A program made the position numbers and the translations under genes. From the NCBI GenBank assembly GCA_000231825.2, contig JH720298.1:830359-894358 (forward strand): a stretch of DNA of 64,000 bases. The letters run 5' to 3'. The DNA comes from Tetrahymena elliotti 4EA. Its lineage: Eukaryota; Ciliophora; Oligohymenophorea; Hymenostomatida; Tetrahymenidae. Shown here piece after piece: positions 49,167 to 62,284 of this stretch. Within the stretch, counting starts at the first letter, position 1; each line of letters starts with the position of its first letter. Under the pieces are notes generated by a model, which ran no database searches, was not told the origin of the DNA, and saw nothing but the letters and a program-made list of their open reading frames with translations.

Positions 49167-50341
49167 CTTTTAAAATATTATGAATCAATTTGCTTTACTC
49201 TACTTCTATTAATTAATCAATAAAGATATTTATTTATTTATTTTTATTGTTAATAACTCAATTTTATATTAGTCTTTATCAATGTCCTTATTTTTAGTTT
49301 TTTATAATGCCAATTTTGATTCTTTCTTTCTTGGCTATAAACAACAAATTAATAAATTAATATCAAAACTCATTTATTAAAATGAATAAGCCACTATCTA
49401 TTAACTTTGTCTATCAAAAAAGTAGCATCTTCATAAAGTAACATTCATTCATTAATTTATTTATTTATTAGAATTTTCATTAATTTAAAATTATCAAAAA
49501 TAAAACAAAAGCAATCAAATATTTTTCCAATTTTGATATAAATTTAATAGAGCTTTAAAAAAAATCAGCATCTCTAACAGCATTTCCAAAATCTTATTTC
49601 AGTTCATTGAAAATCTTTATCCTAATTAAAAGTAAATTTGATGTGTCAAAATATTCTTCAAAAACATAAATATATATATAACCTTTATAAAACAATTAGA
49701 CAAACTACAGAGTTAAAAAAATATTTTTCAAAAGTATAAATATATAAATCAGATTTATAAAACAATTCTTTTAATTATTGAATTAATTCTAAAAAAATAT
49801 CCAAATAATTATTAAGTATAAATAAATAATAGAATATTTGATGATTTTTCTTTCAAAATTACTTAATTTTTATGGTATTTATGATATAGATTTTATAAAT
49901 TCAAGCAGAGACATAAATTTAAAAAAATAAATTTAAGATATAAATAGCAAAACAAATAGTTCAAAAGATTGATTTTATAAATTAATTTTTTACTTTGGTA
50001 AATAATTTTGAGAAGCAACTAGCAAATTATTTAGATGATAATATCTAAAGAATAATTAATGGAGGCATATAAAAATAGGAATATAGAGATAATATTTATG
50101 ATAAATAAATAAATATGGCCGAAGTTTAAAATTGAATTATTGGTTGTTGTTTCTATACGATTTATGATGCAAATAAAATATAATCGTTAATATTATTTAT
50201 TCGTCAACAGAAATGTTAATTCATTAAAAGAAAATTGTTATTACATTTAATTCAATTTTGATTAGAAAAATCTTTATTTTGCTTTTTTGCCTTTATCTTA
50301 CTTTATTAAAAAGTTGTTTTAAACACAGAAATTTGCTGCTT
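49167..50341. promoter_or_regulatory. Divergent intergenic region
   Basis: 1.2 kb between the starts of the minus-strand PUS gene and the plus-strand coiled-coil gene, so it should hold both promoters. A short duplicated AT-rich segment is near 49660-49770 (TTTATAAAACAATT twice). No known motif. Confidence 0.4.
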
Positions 50342-51769
50342 ATGTTAAACAAATCTCTAAGACAAAATGGGCCTCCATAAAATTAATTTTAAAATACATC
50401 ACAACTAGAAAGGCAAACTACCTCCTCAGCTCAGAATAACAGCGAGTTGTAGGATATGATGAGTTTTAGCATTCCAAATAATTAGAGACAATTAACTCCA
50501 AATAGCAAATAATATATGATAAATAGTTAGCAAATAAAGAGTCCTAATAACACTGATATTTTAAGAGATATCAACAAGACACCTAAAAGACAAATGACAT
50601 TCGATTAAAAGAAAGCTGTGCATAAAATTCTCTCTCCTTTTAAGAAGTATTTATCATTAAAAATAAAGAAAGTTCATAAAATGAAAATTAAATTGTATAA
50701 TTGCAAACAGATACAATGAATATAATTTTTAGCCCTTAGCATCAAGTAGGACTTAAAGATCAATGACATAAAATGGATAATTAAAGATAGATATTTCTCC
50801 TGTCAAGAAAGTATCGTTTTATCTAAATTAAAAGAATAAAATAATTTTGTCTTTATAAATATAAAGTCAGATATACTTTCTCGCAGCCAGTGCTTTATTA
50901 ATAAAATTGATTAAGAAGCTTTTATGAATGTAAATACTCCTGTGAAATCGCATTAACGATTAAATATGTATTCAATTTATTTTATTTTTACTGAGCAAAG
51001 CTAATTCATGTTAGCATATGATTATTAGAAATTGACTTGAAAAACTATAATAAGACAATAAAATAGGCATTTAATTTTAAAATAATAGGACTCCATAACA
51101 AAAGAAATAAATGCAATAGAAATAGTATTAAGTGATGATAGATAATTTTACTAAGCACTAAAATGAATTAGATATGTATTAAAAATTAATTGATGAAAAG
51201 ACTAGAGAGAAAGTATTGCTTTAAAAAGATGTTCACGAAATAAAGAAAGAAATTACTCTTGTTAAGGAAGATATATTTAAGCTTTCGAAATCTAAGTAGA
51301 ATTTTAGAGATGAAAATGAAAAATTTAGAAAGAATTTGGACAAGATAAATTAAGATAAACTCACTATTCAGTAAGAAGATAAAAATATTGCCTCTGATAT
51401 AATTAATTATGAAGAATAAATTGATGATATTAAACTCAAAGCTAAAGACATCTCAGATAAAATATTATTGGAATCAGATGTAATCAAGGATTTAACTGAG
51501 AGAATCAAGCAATACAAAAAATAATATTAAACTTTATAAGTACATTCTTTTTATAAAAATAAATTTTGGTTTTTCTTTGTAAAATTAATTTATTATTTTT
51601 TTAAACTCTAAATCTAATTGTAGAAAGACAAAGATCATACAAGAAATGAATTACTGAAATCTTGTAAATAAGTACAAAGATTGGAGACTAAACTAATTTA
51701 ATACGTAAGTTTTATTTTGTTTAGAAAAATGAAATAGAAATTTAGCAAAAATTGATGAATTCTTTTTGA
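50342..51769 (+). CDS. SP/TP-motif coiled-coil protein, six exons
   Basis: Proposed exons 50342-50646, 50747-50810, 50867-50967, 51089-51539, 51624-51704 and 51725-51769 join in frame to 348 residues. The N-terminal third is disordered and basic with minimal CDK-type sites (QLTPNSK, KSPNNT, NKTPKRQ, LSPFK, ISPVKK, NTPVKS). The rest is a continuous coiled coil (LDMYQKLIDEKTREKVLLQK; SDKILLESDVIKDLTERIKQ). This layout is common in kinetochore, spindle or centrosome proteins, but no family is recognised. Exon 2 is uncertain: an alternative acceptor at 50738 keeps another frame open to 50967 without the second intron. The last intron would be only 20 bp (51705-51724); reading through it ends at TGA 51753-51755 instead. 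Confidence 0.65.
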
Positions 51770-52873
51770 TCAAATTAAATTTTGAATTTTAAAATCCAAA
51801 TTAATTAAGAGTCATTCATTCATCCATTCGTCTATTCATTAATTTGTTTATTTTTTCCAGAAGATTAAATGAAGAATTAACTAATTTGACTTGAATATTA
51901 ATAAATACCTTTGATTTCAAAAAGCTATTAAAGGCAAAATATTATGTTTTCCATACAAAAAGAGTTTATATTTTTTTATCAGTAATTTTAACGTTTGTCA
52001 GCTTAAATTACTTGAGTTAAAAAATTTACATTTAATAAAGATCCAATAATTTAAATAACAAAAATAATTGACATAGAAAGAAAGAAAATAAAAGAAAATT
52101 TACTTTTTGAAGGGAGAAAATAAAAAATGATAAAATGTTATCTTAGTAAATAAATGTTTTGTTAAAAAAATAGAGCAAGATGAACAGTAATTTAATGGCA
52201 TGCTTTAATTTTAAATAGTAAAATAAGAAATGAGGCTAAATCTTCTCTAAAAGAATCAAGGGTTTGATTATGATTTTTATTGAATTCTTATCAAGACTTT
52301 AATATCCTTAAAGAAAGTGTAATTGATAAGAATGTACCGATGAATTCTATAAATAATTTAAATAACCAATCTTAAAAAGAATCAAGCATGGATAATTATT
52401 TTTGATTATAAATTAATTAAAAGTTGTGTGTTAGTCTGCGCAACGACAAATGTAAATTCTGTATAAATCTATAAATTATATCTTCAAGGAGTGTATTATA
52501 GTTTTTCTAAAAAAGTATGCCATATTTTCATTTTTATTGCTTTCAAATTAATTTATTTTGAATTAAAAGACATATTTCTTCATAATTGAAATAGAGTAAT
52601 TCAATTTATGTCCAAAATGAACAGAAAAAATCTCGATTTACAATTTTTTGTAAGTGGAAACTTTTATTTTCAAAAGTTTTTATTTTTTGAATGTAAAGCT
52701 GAAAACTATTTACTTTATTAATTAATTTAGATTACATAATCTGCAATCCTAGCTAATATATTTAATATTTGTTTCAGTCATAATAATTAATAAAAAATAA
52801 CTATATTTTTTGCTTCAAAGCACGTCTTTTTTTGGGTTTCTTTTCAATAGCATATAAATATCCTTAAGAATAA
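51770..52873. other. Intergenic with a possible gene scrap
   Basis: A 44-codon open stretch at 52274-52405 (YQDFNILKESVIDKNVPMNS) has coding-like composition but no ATG or clear splice partner. The rest is AT-rich with no signal. Confidence 0.4.
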
Positions 52874-55800
52874 ATGGAAATTCATTTGAAAGCTCTCTTA
52901 ATAAAAAACGGGATACTTTGGAAAAGAAATAAGAGTCAATCATGTTTAGAGATATTCATTCCATTGATAACAACATTCTTTTTAGTTATTTTTAGATCAA
53001 GTATTAAAATTGATGATGTAGCATAAAAAAACTTTCTATCTGATTCTAAAACATTATGGCCTGATGTGAATTCATTTGTACAAGCATATTAAACTAATCC
53101 TAAATCATAAATTATGAAAAGTTGTAGCTCATCCTCTCATGTTGCGCTTGCCGCTCCTTCAAATATATATAATTAAATAAGTAGTTATTTTTAAACTATA
53201 TAATACTAAGTCAAGTAGTATCAAGACGAATCTGAAATTTTATCTTACATAAAAAGCGGGGACTATAACTATGACCTATGCTTTGGGATATTTATAAATG
53301 TATTTGATGCATCCTCTCTCACATATAAATATTCTCTTTATTTTAATAATTCTATTTACAACAGTAATCCTGATGTGCCCTTAGCTGATGGTGAAACTCA
53401 ATCAACTACTACTGAAGAAAAATATTCTGACTATTTTAAACCCTGGTTTGAATCAGGATTTCTTCAAATATAAAACTGGATAGGTAAAAAATTTTATTTT
53501 TAACTACTTTAATCTAACACCGTGAGCTATACTTAATAAGGCTATAGATAAATAAATCTATTCAGTAAAATAATTAAATGAAAAATGAATAAATTTTTTT
53601 TCATACAAAAATTTTCTTCCGGTTTCTTGTTGCAAGAAATTACTTCAAGAAATATATAAGGAGTTCTTTGTAAATTTTAACAAATCGTTATCCTTATATT
53701 CTGAAAAAATAAATCTTATTATTGATAATTTCATAACAAAGTCTAAATGAATGAACAATTAGAACTTTCAATAAAAAGATAACAAAACGATTTTATTTTG
53801 AAAAAAAATATGGCCATCAAATTTAAGAGAGACAATTTACAGTATTTTTTAATTATTTAATTCATTTTTTATTTATGCTATCAGTTCAAATCTTTAAAAG
53901 AGATATTAAAGAGTTAATCATTTATCAATCAAGAATAATCATCAATTATCTATCAAATTACAATTTTAGTTGATATTATCATATTATTTATGCTATTATC
54001 AAAATAATTCAAAAATTACTTCTTCATTACAGACTTTTTTATTATTCCCAGTTAGTTATTTTTTTTATCATAAAAAATAGCTACTTTTAATTTATAAAGC
54101 CATATCATCTTAAAGAAAAGACAATAAATAGAATATAATAAAAAATTATAAAATAACTAATATATATCAAATCATTTTCAATTTTTTCATTTACTGTAAG
54201 AGCTTTGATTGATTGTAATTTAATCAAGCAACTTTAATTATTTTCAGAATTAAAAAACAGACACTTTCTTGTAAAATAATTGACTACCCCAAGGTCTTAA
54301 TTAACGAGCCTTTACAGTATTTAATATTTTTAGATTGTAAGATAGATTTAGCTAAAACAGATATTTATTTGTAAATTAAAAATATTTTTTAACAAATAGA
54401 CAAAGAAATATTCAAGAGCATTATAGGAAGTACTTCTAGTCCTAGTTTATAAATAGAAATGGCTGGTCAAGAATCTAAACCTTATAAATCTGACACATTT
54501 GCAGAGATAATGCAAAATGCTTCCAATACATTCTTCGTGTTACCTTATATTTATATATTTTTGAAAATGACTCAAAAACTTTTGACTGAAAAAGAAAAAA
54601 GAATTAGAGAAGGAATGAAAGTGATGGGAATGAAAGATTCTTCTTTTTACAAAAGTTGGATTATTACTTATGGGATTATTTACTTTCTAATTTGTTTAAT
54701 TCAAACAATTGTTCTCTCCACTTCTGTACTCAAAAATTCTAATTTTCTCCTAGTCTTGATATGGCTCTACTTATACTGTATTTCATTGATATTCTAATCA
54801 ATATTTATTACAACTTTCTTCACATCTGTAAGTTATTTCAAACATTTTCTATTATCAATCGTATTTAACTTAAATCTATTTTTACATAGGCTCAGATGGG
54901 AAATATATTTGGAATTATTTTTTATTTGATAATGTACATGATGATTAACTTTTTTGGTTAAGATTCTGTCAGTTCAGGAGCTAAAATATTTGCAAGCTTT
55001 TTTTCATAAACAGGAATGAGTTTTGCATCTAATGTATTCATTAAGAGAGAGGTAGATGGAGTTGGAGTTCAATTTAGTAATGCTTCATAAACATATAAAG
55101 GAATTTCTGTGAGTGTTGTTTGGTTAATGTGTTTAATTAACATTATTGTATTTGGTACTTTGGCTTTCTATCTTGATTAGGTTTTCCCTAATGATTTTGG
55201 ATAGAAAAAGCATCCTTTATTCTTTTTAAATTACTGTATCAGTAGAAATGAGAAAAAATAAAAATATTTCAATAAAAGTAATTTAACTCCAGAGAATCAT
55301 CCTAACTTTGAACCAGTTGAAGACAATCTAAAAGATTAAGAAAGAAGATAAGCCTGCCTCAAATTGAGAGCACTTGAAAAAGTGTATCCAAATGGAAAAT
55401 ATGCAGTTAAAGGTAAGCATTATTTTTATTAAAACATTTCTAAAAAATACTTATATAAATTAAAAGGTGTTACTTTGACCATGTATAATGGATAAATATT
55501 TGTCTTATTAGGCCATAATGGTGCTGGTAAGACCTCTACAATGGCTATGCTTACAGGAATGTAAGAAATTACAAGTGGATCCGCTACAGTCTTTGGGAGA
55601 GATGTATCAGAGTAAATGAAAGACATAAGAAAATTCATGGGATTTTGCCCACAATACGATATCCTATTTGATTAATTGACTGTTAGAGAGCATTTAAATT
55701 TATTTGCAATCTTCAAAGGAATGAAAGATAAAGAAGAAATAAACAAAGCTGTAGATTAAGCTATTTATGGTAAAATATTTTTTGAATTCATTCATGTTTT

Positions 55801-58800
55801 ATATTAAATTAATTAATGTTGAAAATTGTTTATAAAATTTGTTAATATTTCTTCAAAAGTGGGTTTTAAAATTATAGATTTTCATTCAAGAATAATAAAA
55901 CAAAACTTAATTCACAAAAAAATGAATAAACATTAAATGTGAATGTTAGCTCCCCTAACTTCATAAAGAAGTGTTAGAGAATAATTATCTGCTTACAATA
56001 TTGTTTTAAAAATTTTATTTACTTTTGTTTTATTTGTGATGGGTTTTTATTGAGATTTTTTTAAAAAAATTAGATGTTGATCTGCAGGAAAAATCTGATG
56101 AACATAGCATGAATTTAAGTGGAGGGTAAAAGAGAAGATTATCTGTTGCTATGGCTTTTATCGGAGAATCTAGACTTATATTTTTAGATGAGCCTACAAG
56201 TGGTATGGATACAAGTGCAAGAAGACATATATGGGAGATGTTAAAGAAGTACAAAACAAATAAGATTGTTATTTTAACAACTCACTTTATGGATGAAGCA
56301 GATTTCTTGGGAGATAGAATTGCCATTATGAATGATGGGAAAGTAAATCAAAATACTTTTTTTACATATGATTCTATTTATTTATTTAATAAATAAATAA
56401 ATATAGATTTAGTGTTGTGGAAGCAGCATTTTTTTGAAAAATAAATTTGGTGTTGGTTACAATCTTGTGATATCTAAATAATAAACATTTGGATCTAACA
56501 AAGATATCTTAGAAATGGTTTTCAAATATGTTCCTGAGTATAAGTTAATTTCTAATGTTTCAGCTGAAATACAGATGCAACTACCTCTCAGCTACTTGCC
56601 AAAATTCGAAGAGCTCTTTGCAGAAATAGATTCAAGAAAAGAAGAGCTAGGGATATAGACTTACGCAATAAGTATTACAACTTTAGAGGAAGTTTTCCTA
56701 AAAGTAACTCATAAATTTGATTTCTCAAAAAATTCAAAAGAAGAATAAGAAGATAAGAAAGACTAATTTTCAATCAGGTAAATAAAAATTTGAAAATAAA
56801 TAAAAACTAATTAATCAATCTTTATTTAATTTAGCCAACAGAAAGTCAGAGATGAACTCACATTATCCTTAATGTAACTCAAAGTGATGATTAAGAAAAG
56901 ACTGCTTTATTTCAAAAGAGATAAGAAGAGTTGTGTTTGTGAAATTTGTCTCCCTATTTTTATCATTTTGATTGGACTGCTTTTAAGCTAGATAAAGTTT
57001 ATTACCGAATCTAGCCCTGTGATTGTTTCTGATTTGTCATCTTCTGTGCTTAAGGACCCTGAAATAATTTATACAGGTACCCCATCAACTGAAGTTTAAA
57101 ACTCATCACAGTTAATATTACCTTATATTCCTACCAAATTTACAGTGACTCCATCAAAATAGAATACAACTGCCAACCTTTATGATTTAATTTTTTAAAC
57201 CTATTACAACACATATATAGGAGCTATATTTTACAATACATTAGATACTACTTTATACAAATATGATTATACTTGCTTAATAAATACAAATGATAAATAT
57301 GGTCCTCCTCTCTTTCTAAATACAATTAACAAAGCTATTATTAGCCAAGCTGCAAAAAAGGATGTTCAGTAAATATTTTTTATTATTTTTTAAGATTTAA
57401 AAAAATGTAATTATTAATCAATAAATAAAGGATTTAAGTTACAATGAGACCTTTCCCATTTACAGAGCAGGAATATAAAAAAGCTTAGCAAGTAGGAGGA
57501 TTTTTAGCAAGCTTTATTTTCAGTCTTGGTCTTTCATTTATCCCTTCTAGTATTGTTCAATACATAGTGCGAGAAAAAGAATTGAAAATAAAACATCAGC
57601 AACTAGTTAGTGGGTTGAGCATAGTTATTTATTGGTTCTCTAATATTCTAGTTGATTTTTTAAAACATATTCTTCCTTCAATATTTTGTATAATACTTGT
57701 TGTTGCATTCTAAGTAGAAACTCTTACTGAGGATTCAGGAGGTCTGGCTATGTCAGTTCTTTTTATACTTTATGGATGGGCAGTGATTCCTTTTACTTAT
57801 TATCTCAGCTTTTAATTTTAGAGCACAGACAGCTCCCAGGTTTAAACTTTCTTTTTTAGTTTTTCTACAGGAAGTTTGCTGCCTATGATTGTTTTAATTC
57901 TATAAATTATAGAATCAACAAGGAGTGTTGGTAAAATGTTAGCTTTTCTCCTTAGAGTTCTTTTCCCTACTTTCTGTTTTGGTGAAGCTGTTTCTAATAT
58001 AGGAAGCAAGTAAATTTTTTAGTGTAACTCTATGAATTAATTTATTATTATTTAAAATGAATAGATCAGCTATTGCAGAAATTTATGACAAATCGACTAA
58101 GGATTTAACTGCTCTCAGTTTTGAAGTAGCTGGTTTTAATATAATTATTTTGCTGATCTAAGGAATTGTATTTTTTGCACTTATCTTTTTCAAAGAACAT
58201 TTCTAAAATGGTTTATTTGGTAATTGCTTCTCAAAGGAAAATTAATACCCTTATGAGTTAACCAGATATGATGATGATGTTAATTATGAAATGAAGAAAG
58301 TTGAAAGAACAAACCCAAGATCCTACAATGTTTGTGTCAGAAACATTAGAAAAGTTTTCGTTCCTTCGGCAGACAGAGTCAAAGTGGCAGTAGATAGAAT
58401 TTCCTTTGGAGTAGAAAACGGTGAATGCTTTACACTTCTAGGTATTCTTGTTTTTTATTCAAAAAAATGCTCTTTAATTATTAATTTATTTTTTAAATAA
58501 AGGTGTAAACGGAGCAGGGAAAACAACCACATTCAAGATGTTGGGAGGAGAAATCAAGCCATCTGGTAAATTTAAAGCATTTGACCTTTTTATCTAATAA
58601 AAATGAATTTAATAGATGGAGAAATATACATAATGGGAGTTAATTAAAGCGAAAGCCTCAATAAAACAAGGCAATATATAGGATACTGTCCTCAATTTGA
58701 TGCTCTTTTACCTTTACTGACTGCAAGAGAACATTTAGAAATATATGCATCAATTAAAGGAATACCAACTGGTAAAATATTTTTATGAGGTTTATTTAAA

Positions 58801-60387
58801 AAAGAAAATTTAGATTTATCTGATATTAATTTTATTGAATTTATTTTTAAAAATAATAAAAAGATTTATAAGATAGATTGGTATCACAAAAAATATCTGA
58901 ACTCGATTTGGGTTATTTTTCTGAAATTTAAGCTGGAACTTATTCAGGTAAAATATTTATTTGTTTTTTGAAATATTTTCTTTCTTTCTTTAAACACTAT
59001 TTAGAATATTTATTCTATATTTTTAAAAGGTGGAAACAAAAGAAAACTAAGTACAGCTATTGCTATGATAGGAAATCCTCCAATTATTTTGTTAGATGAA
59101 CCCTCAACTGGAATGGACCCTGCAGCAAGAAGATTTATGTGGAGTGTTATATCTACAGCAAGTACAAAGAGAAAGAAAACTTCTGTGATTCTAACAACTC
59201 ATTCTATGGAAGAAGCAGAAGCATTAAGCTCTCGTATGGCTATCTAGGTAATTATTTTAAAAAATATTAATATTTAACTAAAATTAATATCTAAAATGCT
59301 TATTTATAAAAAGCAATATCTTTTTTAACTTTTAATTATTAAATTTTTAATTTAATTTTTATTGTGCTCGACAAGAATATCAAATTAAAATTTTAAAATA
59401 CTTTAGGTTGATGGAGAATTGAAATGCATAGGTACTATTCCTCATATAAAATATAAATTTGGTATTGGATATGAAGTAGAAATCAAGTTTTAATCTATAC
59501 CATACAAATAAATTAAGTCTACTATGAGCAAGTATAATATTTAACCAGGAAAGAAAGTCAATGATAAGAATTTAGATCACTACTTATAAAAGTTAGAATC
59601 TTAATATCTTGTAAAGAGGATTTCTAGTAAAGGAAGCGGCAGTAGTTTATATCAATAAGTTATGTCTAGTAAAGGTTTGTACATTGAATCACTGATTGAA
59701 TTCAAGCTAGTTGAGGACTTGGGAGATCAAGTTATTTCATACTTTTAGGAAAATAATTTTGAAAAAGTTGAAGTGATAGAGCACTTTTAATCATTTTATC
59801 GTCTTAGAATTCAAGCTCATTCCTCTATTGGAAAAATATTTGGCATATTTGAGAAGAATAAAAAAGAATTTTGCATTAGCTAATATTCAATAAAGTAAGC
59901 TTCAATAGAATAAATCTTTAATGCATTTGCAGAAGGAAGGAGCAAAATAAACCCAGAATTTAGAAAGAAAGGTCAATAATAGAATAAGCAACCAGAAACT
60001 TAATCTAAATTAGATAAATAATAATCACAAAAAGAATAATCATCTTTACCTTAAATATAAAGTGATTTACAATAATAAACTTAAAATCATTAGTAAAGTA
60101 TTCAATTACCAGCTATTTAAGAAGCTGAAATTAAACTTAATCCAGACAACTCTATTCTGATTAAAAGTTCTCATGTAATGATCGATGTTTAAAATCTTTA
60201 ACAAAAAGATTAAAATAATTAAAATAAAAATAGATAGCTCAAAACTCTTCCTAGTTCATCTTCTAAAAGCTAATCTAATAAAAACAAATCAAGCTAAAAA
60301 AGATAATCTGATAAAAGATCCACCAGCTCAGGATCAACTATGGGTAATTTCTCTCAAAAGTCAAAGGGAAACAAAATAAGGATATGA
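52874..60387 (+). CDS. Full-length ABCA-family ABC transporter
   Basis: Fourteen exons with 13 GTA...AG introns join in frame to about 1,851 residues. Exon 1 ends at 53483, or at 53564 for 1,878; intron 1 ends at 54333. TM helix 1 lies at about 20-40 with a large extracellular loop. The second half of TMD1 has the family [20 protein letters not shown] motif. NBD1: Walker A GHNGAGKT at about 558, Q-loop FCPQYD, signature LSGGQKRR at about 658, Walker [13 protein letters not shown], switch [12 protein letters not shown]2 follows. NBD2: [10 protein letters not shown] at about 1352, [38 protein letters not shown] proteins move lipids across membranes using ATP, in plasma or vesicle membranes. The C-terminal ~330 residues include a Gln/Ser/Lys-rich tail to TGA 60387. 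All catalytic motifs are intact. Confidence 0.96.
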
Positions 60388-62284
60388 GAATTTATTATTA
60401 ATTTAAAATAAAAATAAATGTTTATTAATTATATCAACAATAAAAACATAAAAAAGTAGGGTTAAATAAAGTCTATTCAATAAATGAAAAATTAATTTGA
60501 TGTTTTTTAATAAAAATTTGAAAATCCAATGAAAAGCTAATTTAAATTAATTATATTCCTATATTTGCATATTAGATTAGATTGGGTATCATTAAATCTA
60601 AACTTTATGAGCATAATAAAGAAATATTAAAATAATTAAAATAGATGAAATACGTATGTACATACGTCTCCTAAGCTTTTGATCAATTATCTTTATGATT
60701 AATCTTTAGATAATATAATTATGTTACTAATATAATAGATAAATGAAAAATAACTTTTAAGATAAATATATGTATTTGTATATAGTTTACTATTGTTAAT
60801 GCTTATAATTTAGAACTAGCTGTTTGTTTATTAAGCCATTTCATTAATTTTAAATTTTCAATTAAGATTTCCAACAAAATTTTAACTTTACCTATTATTA
60901 TTCTTAAAAAGATTTTTATATTTTTATTTGAAACTAAGATGATATCATTTTATTTTAGCAAGACCAATAGCATTAAATAAATTTGTTACGAAAAATAAAT
61001 AAATAAATAGTTATTGACTTGACTAGAGTAGAGGATAAATATAGAAAATAACAATTATTTTAAAAGATTTATTAATTTTTATATCTAACATTACCTCAAA
61101 TATCATAATATCCAGCTCACCCATAAGTTAATAGTTTTTTTCTACATTAATATTTTTAAACTTTTAGAATTAGTTAACATGTGAATAATGAATCATAAAA
61201 GAACTTTTAGCTTTTTGTGGTCAGGCAGAATAAAATGATTTATTTTCAAATAAGAGTTATTAAAAAGTAGATCTTTCTTTTAAAAAGTTCTAATGCATAA
61301 AATAAGGCTTTATCCTAAATAAGAATATTTTAAGAATAAAAAACCCTAAATATATGAATCTAAAGAATAATGATGAAAAAAATTAAATTAAATATAAAGC
61401 AATATAATTATTTCTTTTTTTTTTGATAATCCTGAATAATCAATCATTTATTTTTTTACTTGTGCAATAATATGCTCAAGAAGCTAATAATTATCAAAAA
61501 TAATAAATTGTAACATAAATTTTGCTTTAAAAATTTTACAGTAATTTAGCGCACAAAGAAATCCGAAAGAACATTTATTAAAAATTAATTAATTGTAAGC
61601 TAAATTTTGCTTGAAAATTTTGTATAATTTACTATAATGAAAAGAAAAAACACAAAATTTACATAAAATTGAATTTATTGATTATTGCGATTATTTTTAA
61701 GATTATTTACAATTAATTGAACTAGTACAAACTTCTTATACATAAATGCACATTTTTATTTGTAAATGAAGCTTTTCCCAGAGATGGATCAAAAAAGGAA
61801 AGAGAGATTAAAAAAATACTTTAACGAGTGTAATTTCAAAAAATAAAGAAAAATAGTAATGAATAAAATCAACAGGATAAATGCATGTGTGTGATTAGTA
61901 TTTTAAAATTAATTAGATTAAGTTTTAAAATGATTAATTTACTCTCGTTCATACATTAAATGATAAATTACTAAGACATTATTAAATAATTTCAATTAAA
62001 ATGTTGGTATTATTTAAAGAATCGTATAAAATAAGATGAATTATTTATTAAACCATAGTTTTCTATGCAGATTTAAGCTTAAAGAGTAAATTATTTATAG
62101 TATCAATTATTTTATTTTATTACTTTTTACTTAAAGAAACTCCAAACGGAATTATGAATGATTAATATAAGTATTGAAAACACTTAATTTCATTTTGATA
62201 ATTAAATTTTAGTATAAAAACATAATTAATTCATACCTTAACTAAAAAAACAATAAATTTAAGTTAAGCCAAGAAATATATAAA
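60388..62284. other. Intergenic, no gene recognised
   Basis: 1.9 kb of AT-rich sequence. It has a perfect 16-bp palindrome ACGTATGTACATACGT at 60652-60667 and a faint TAAGCTAAATTTTGCTTGAA segment near 61597 recalling the 8.9-12.6 kb element. No coding frame. Confidence 0.5.
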
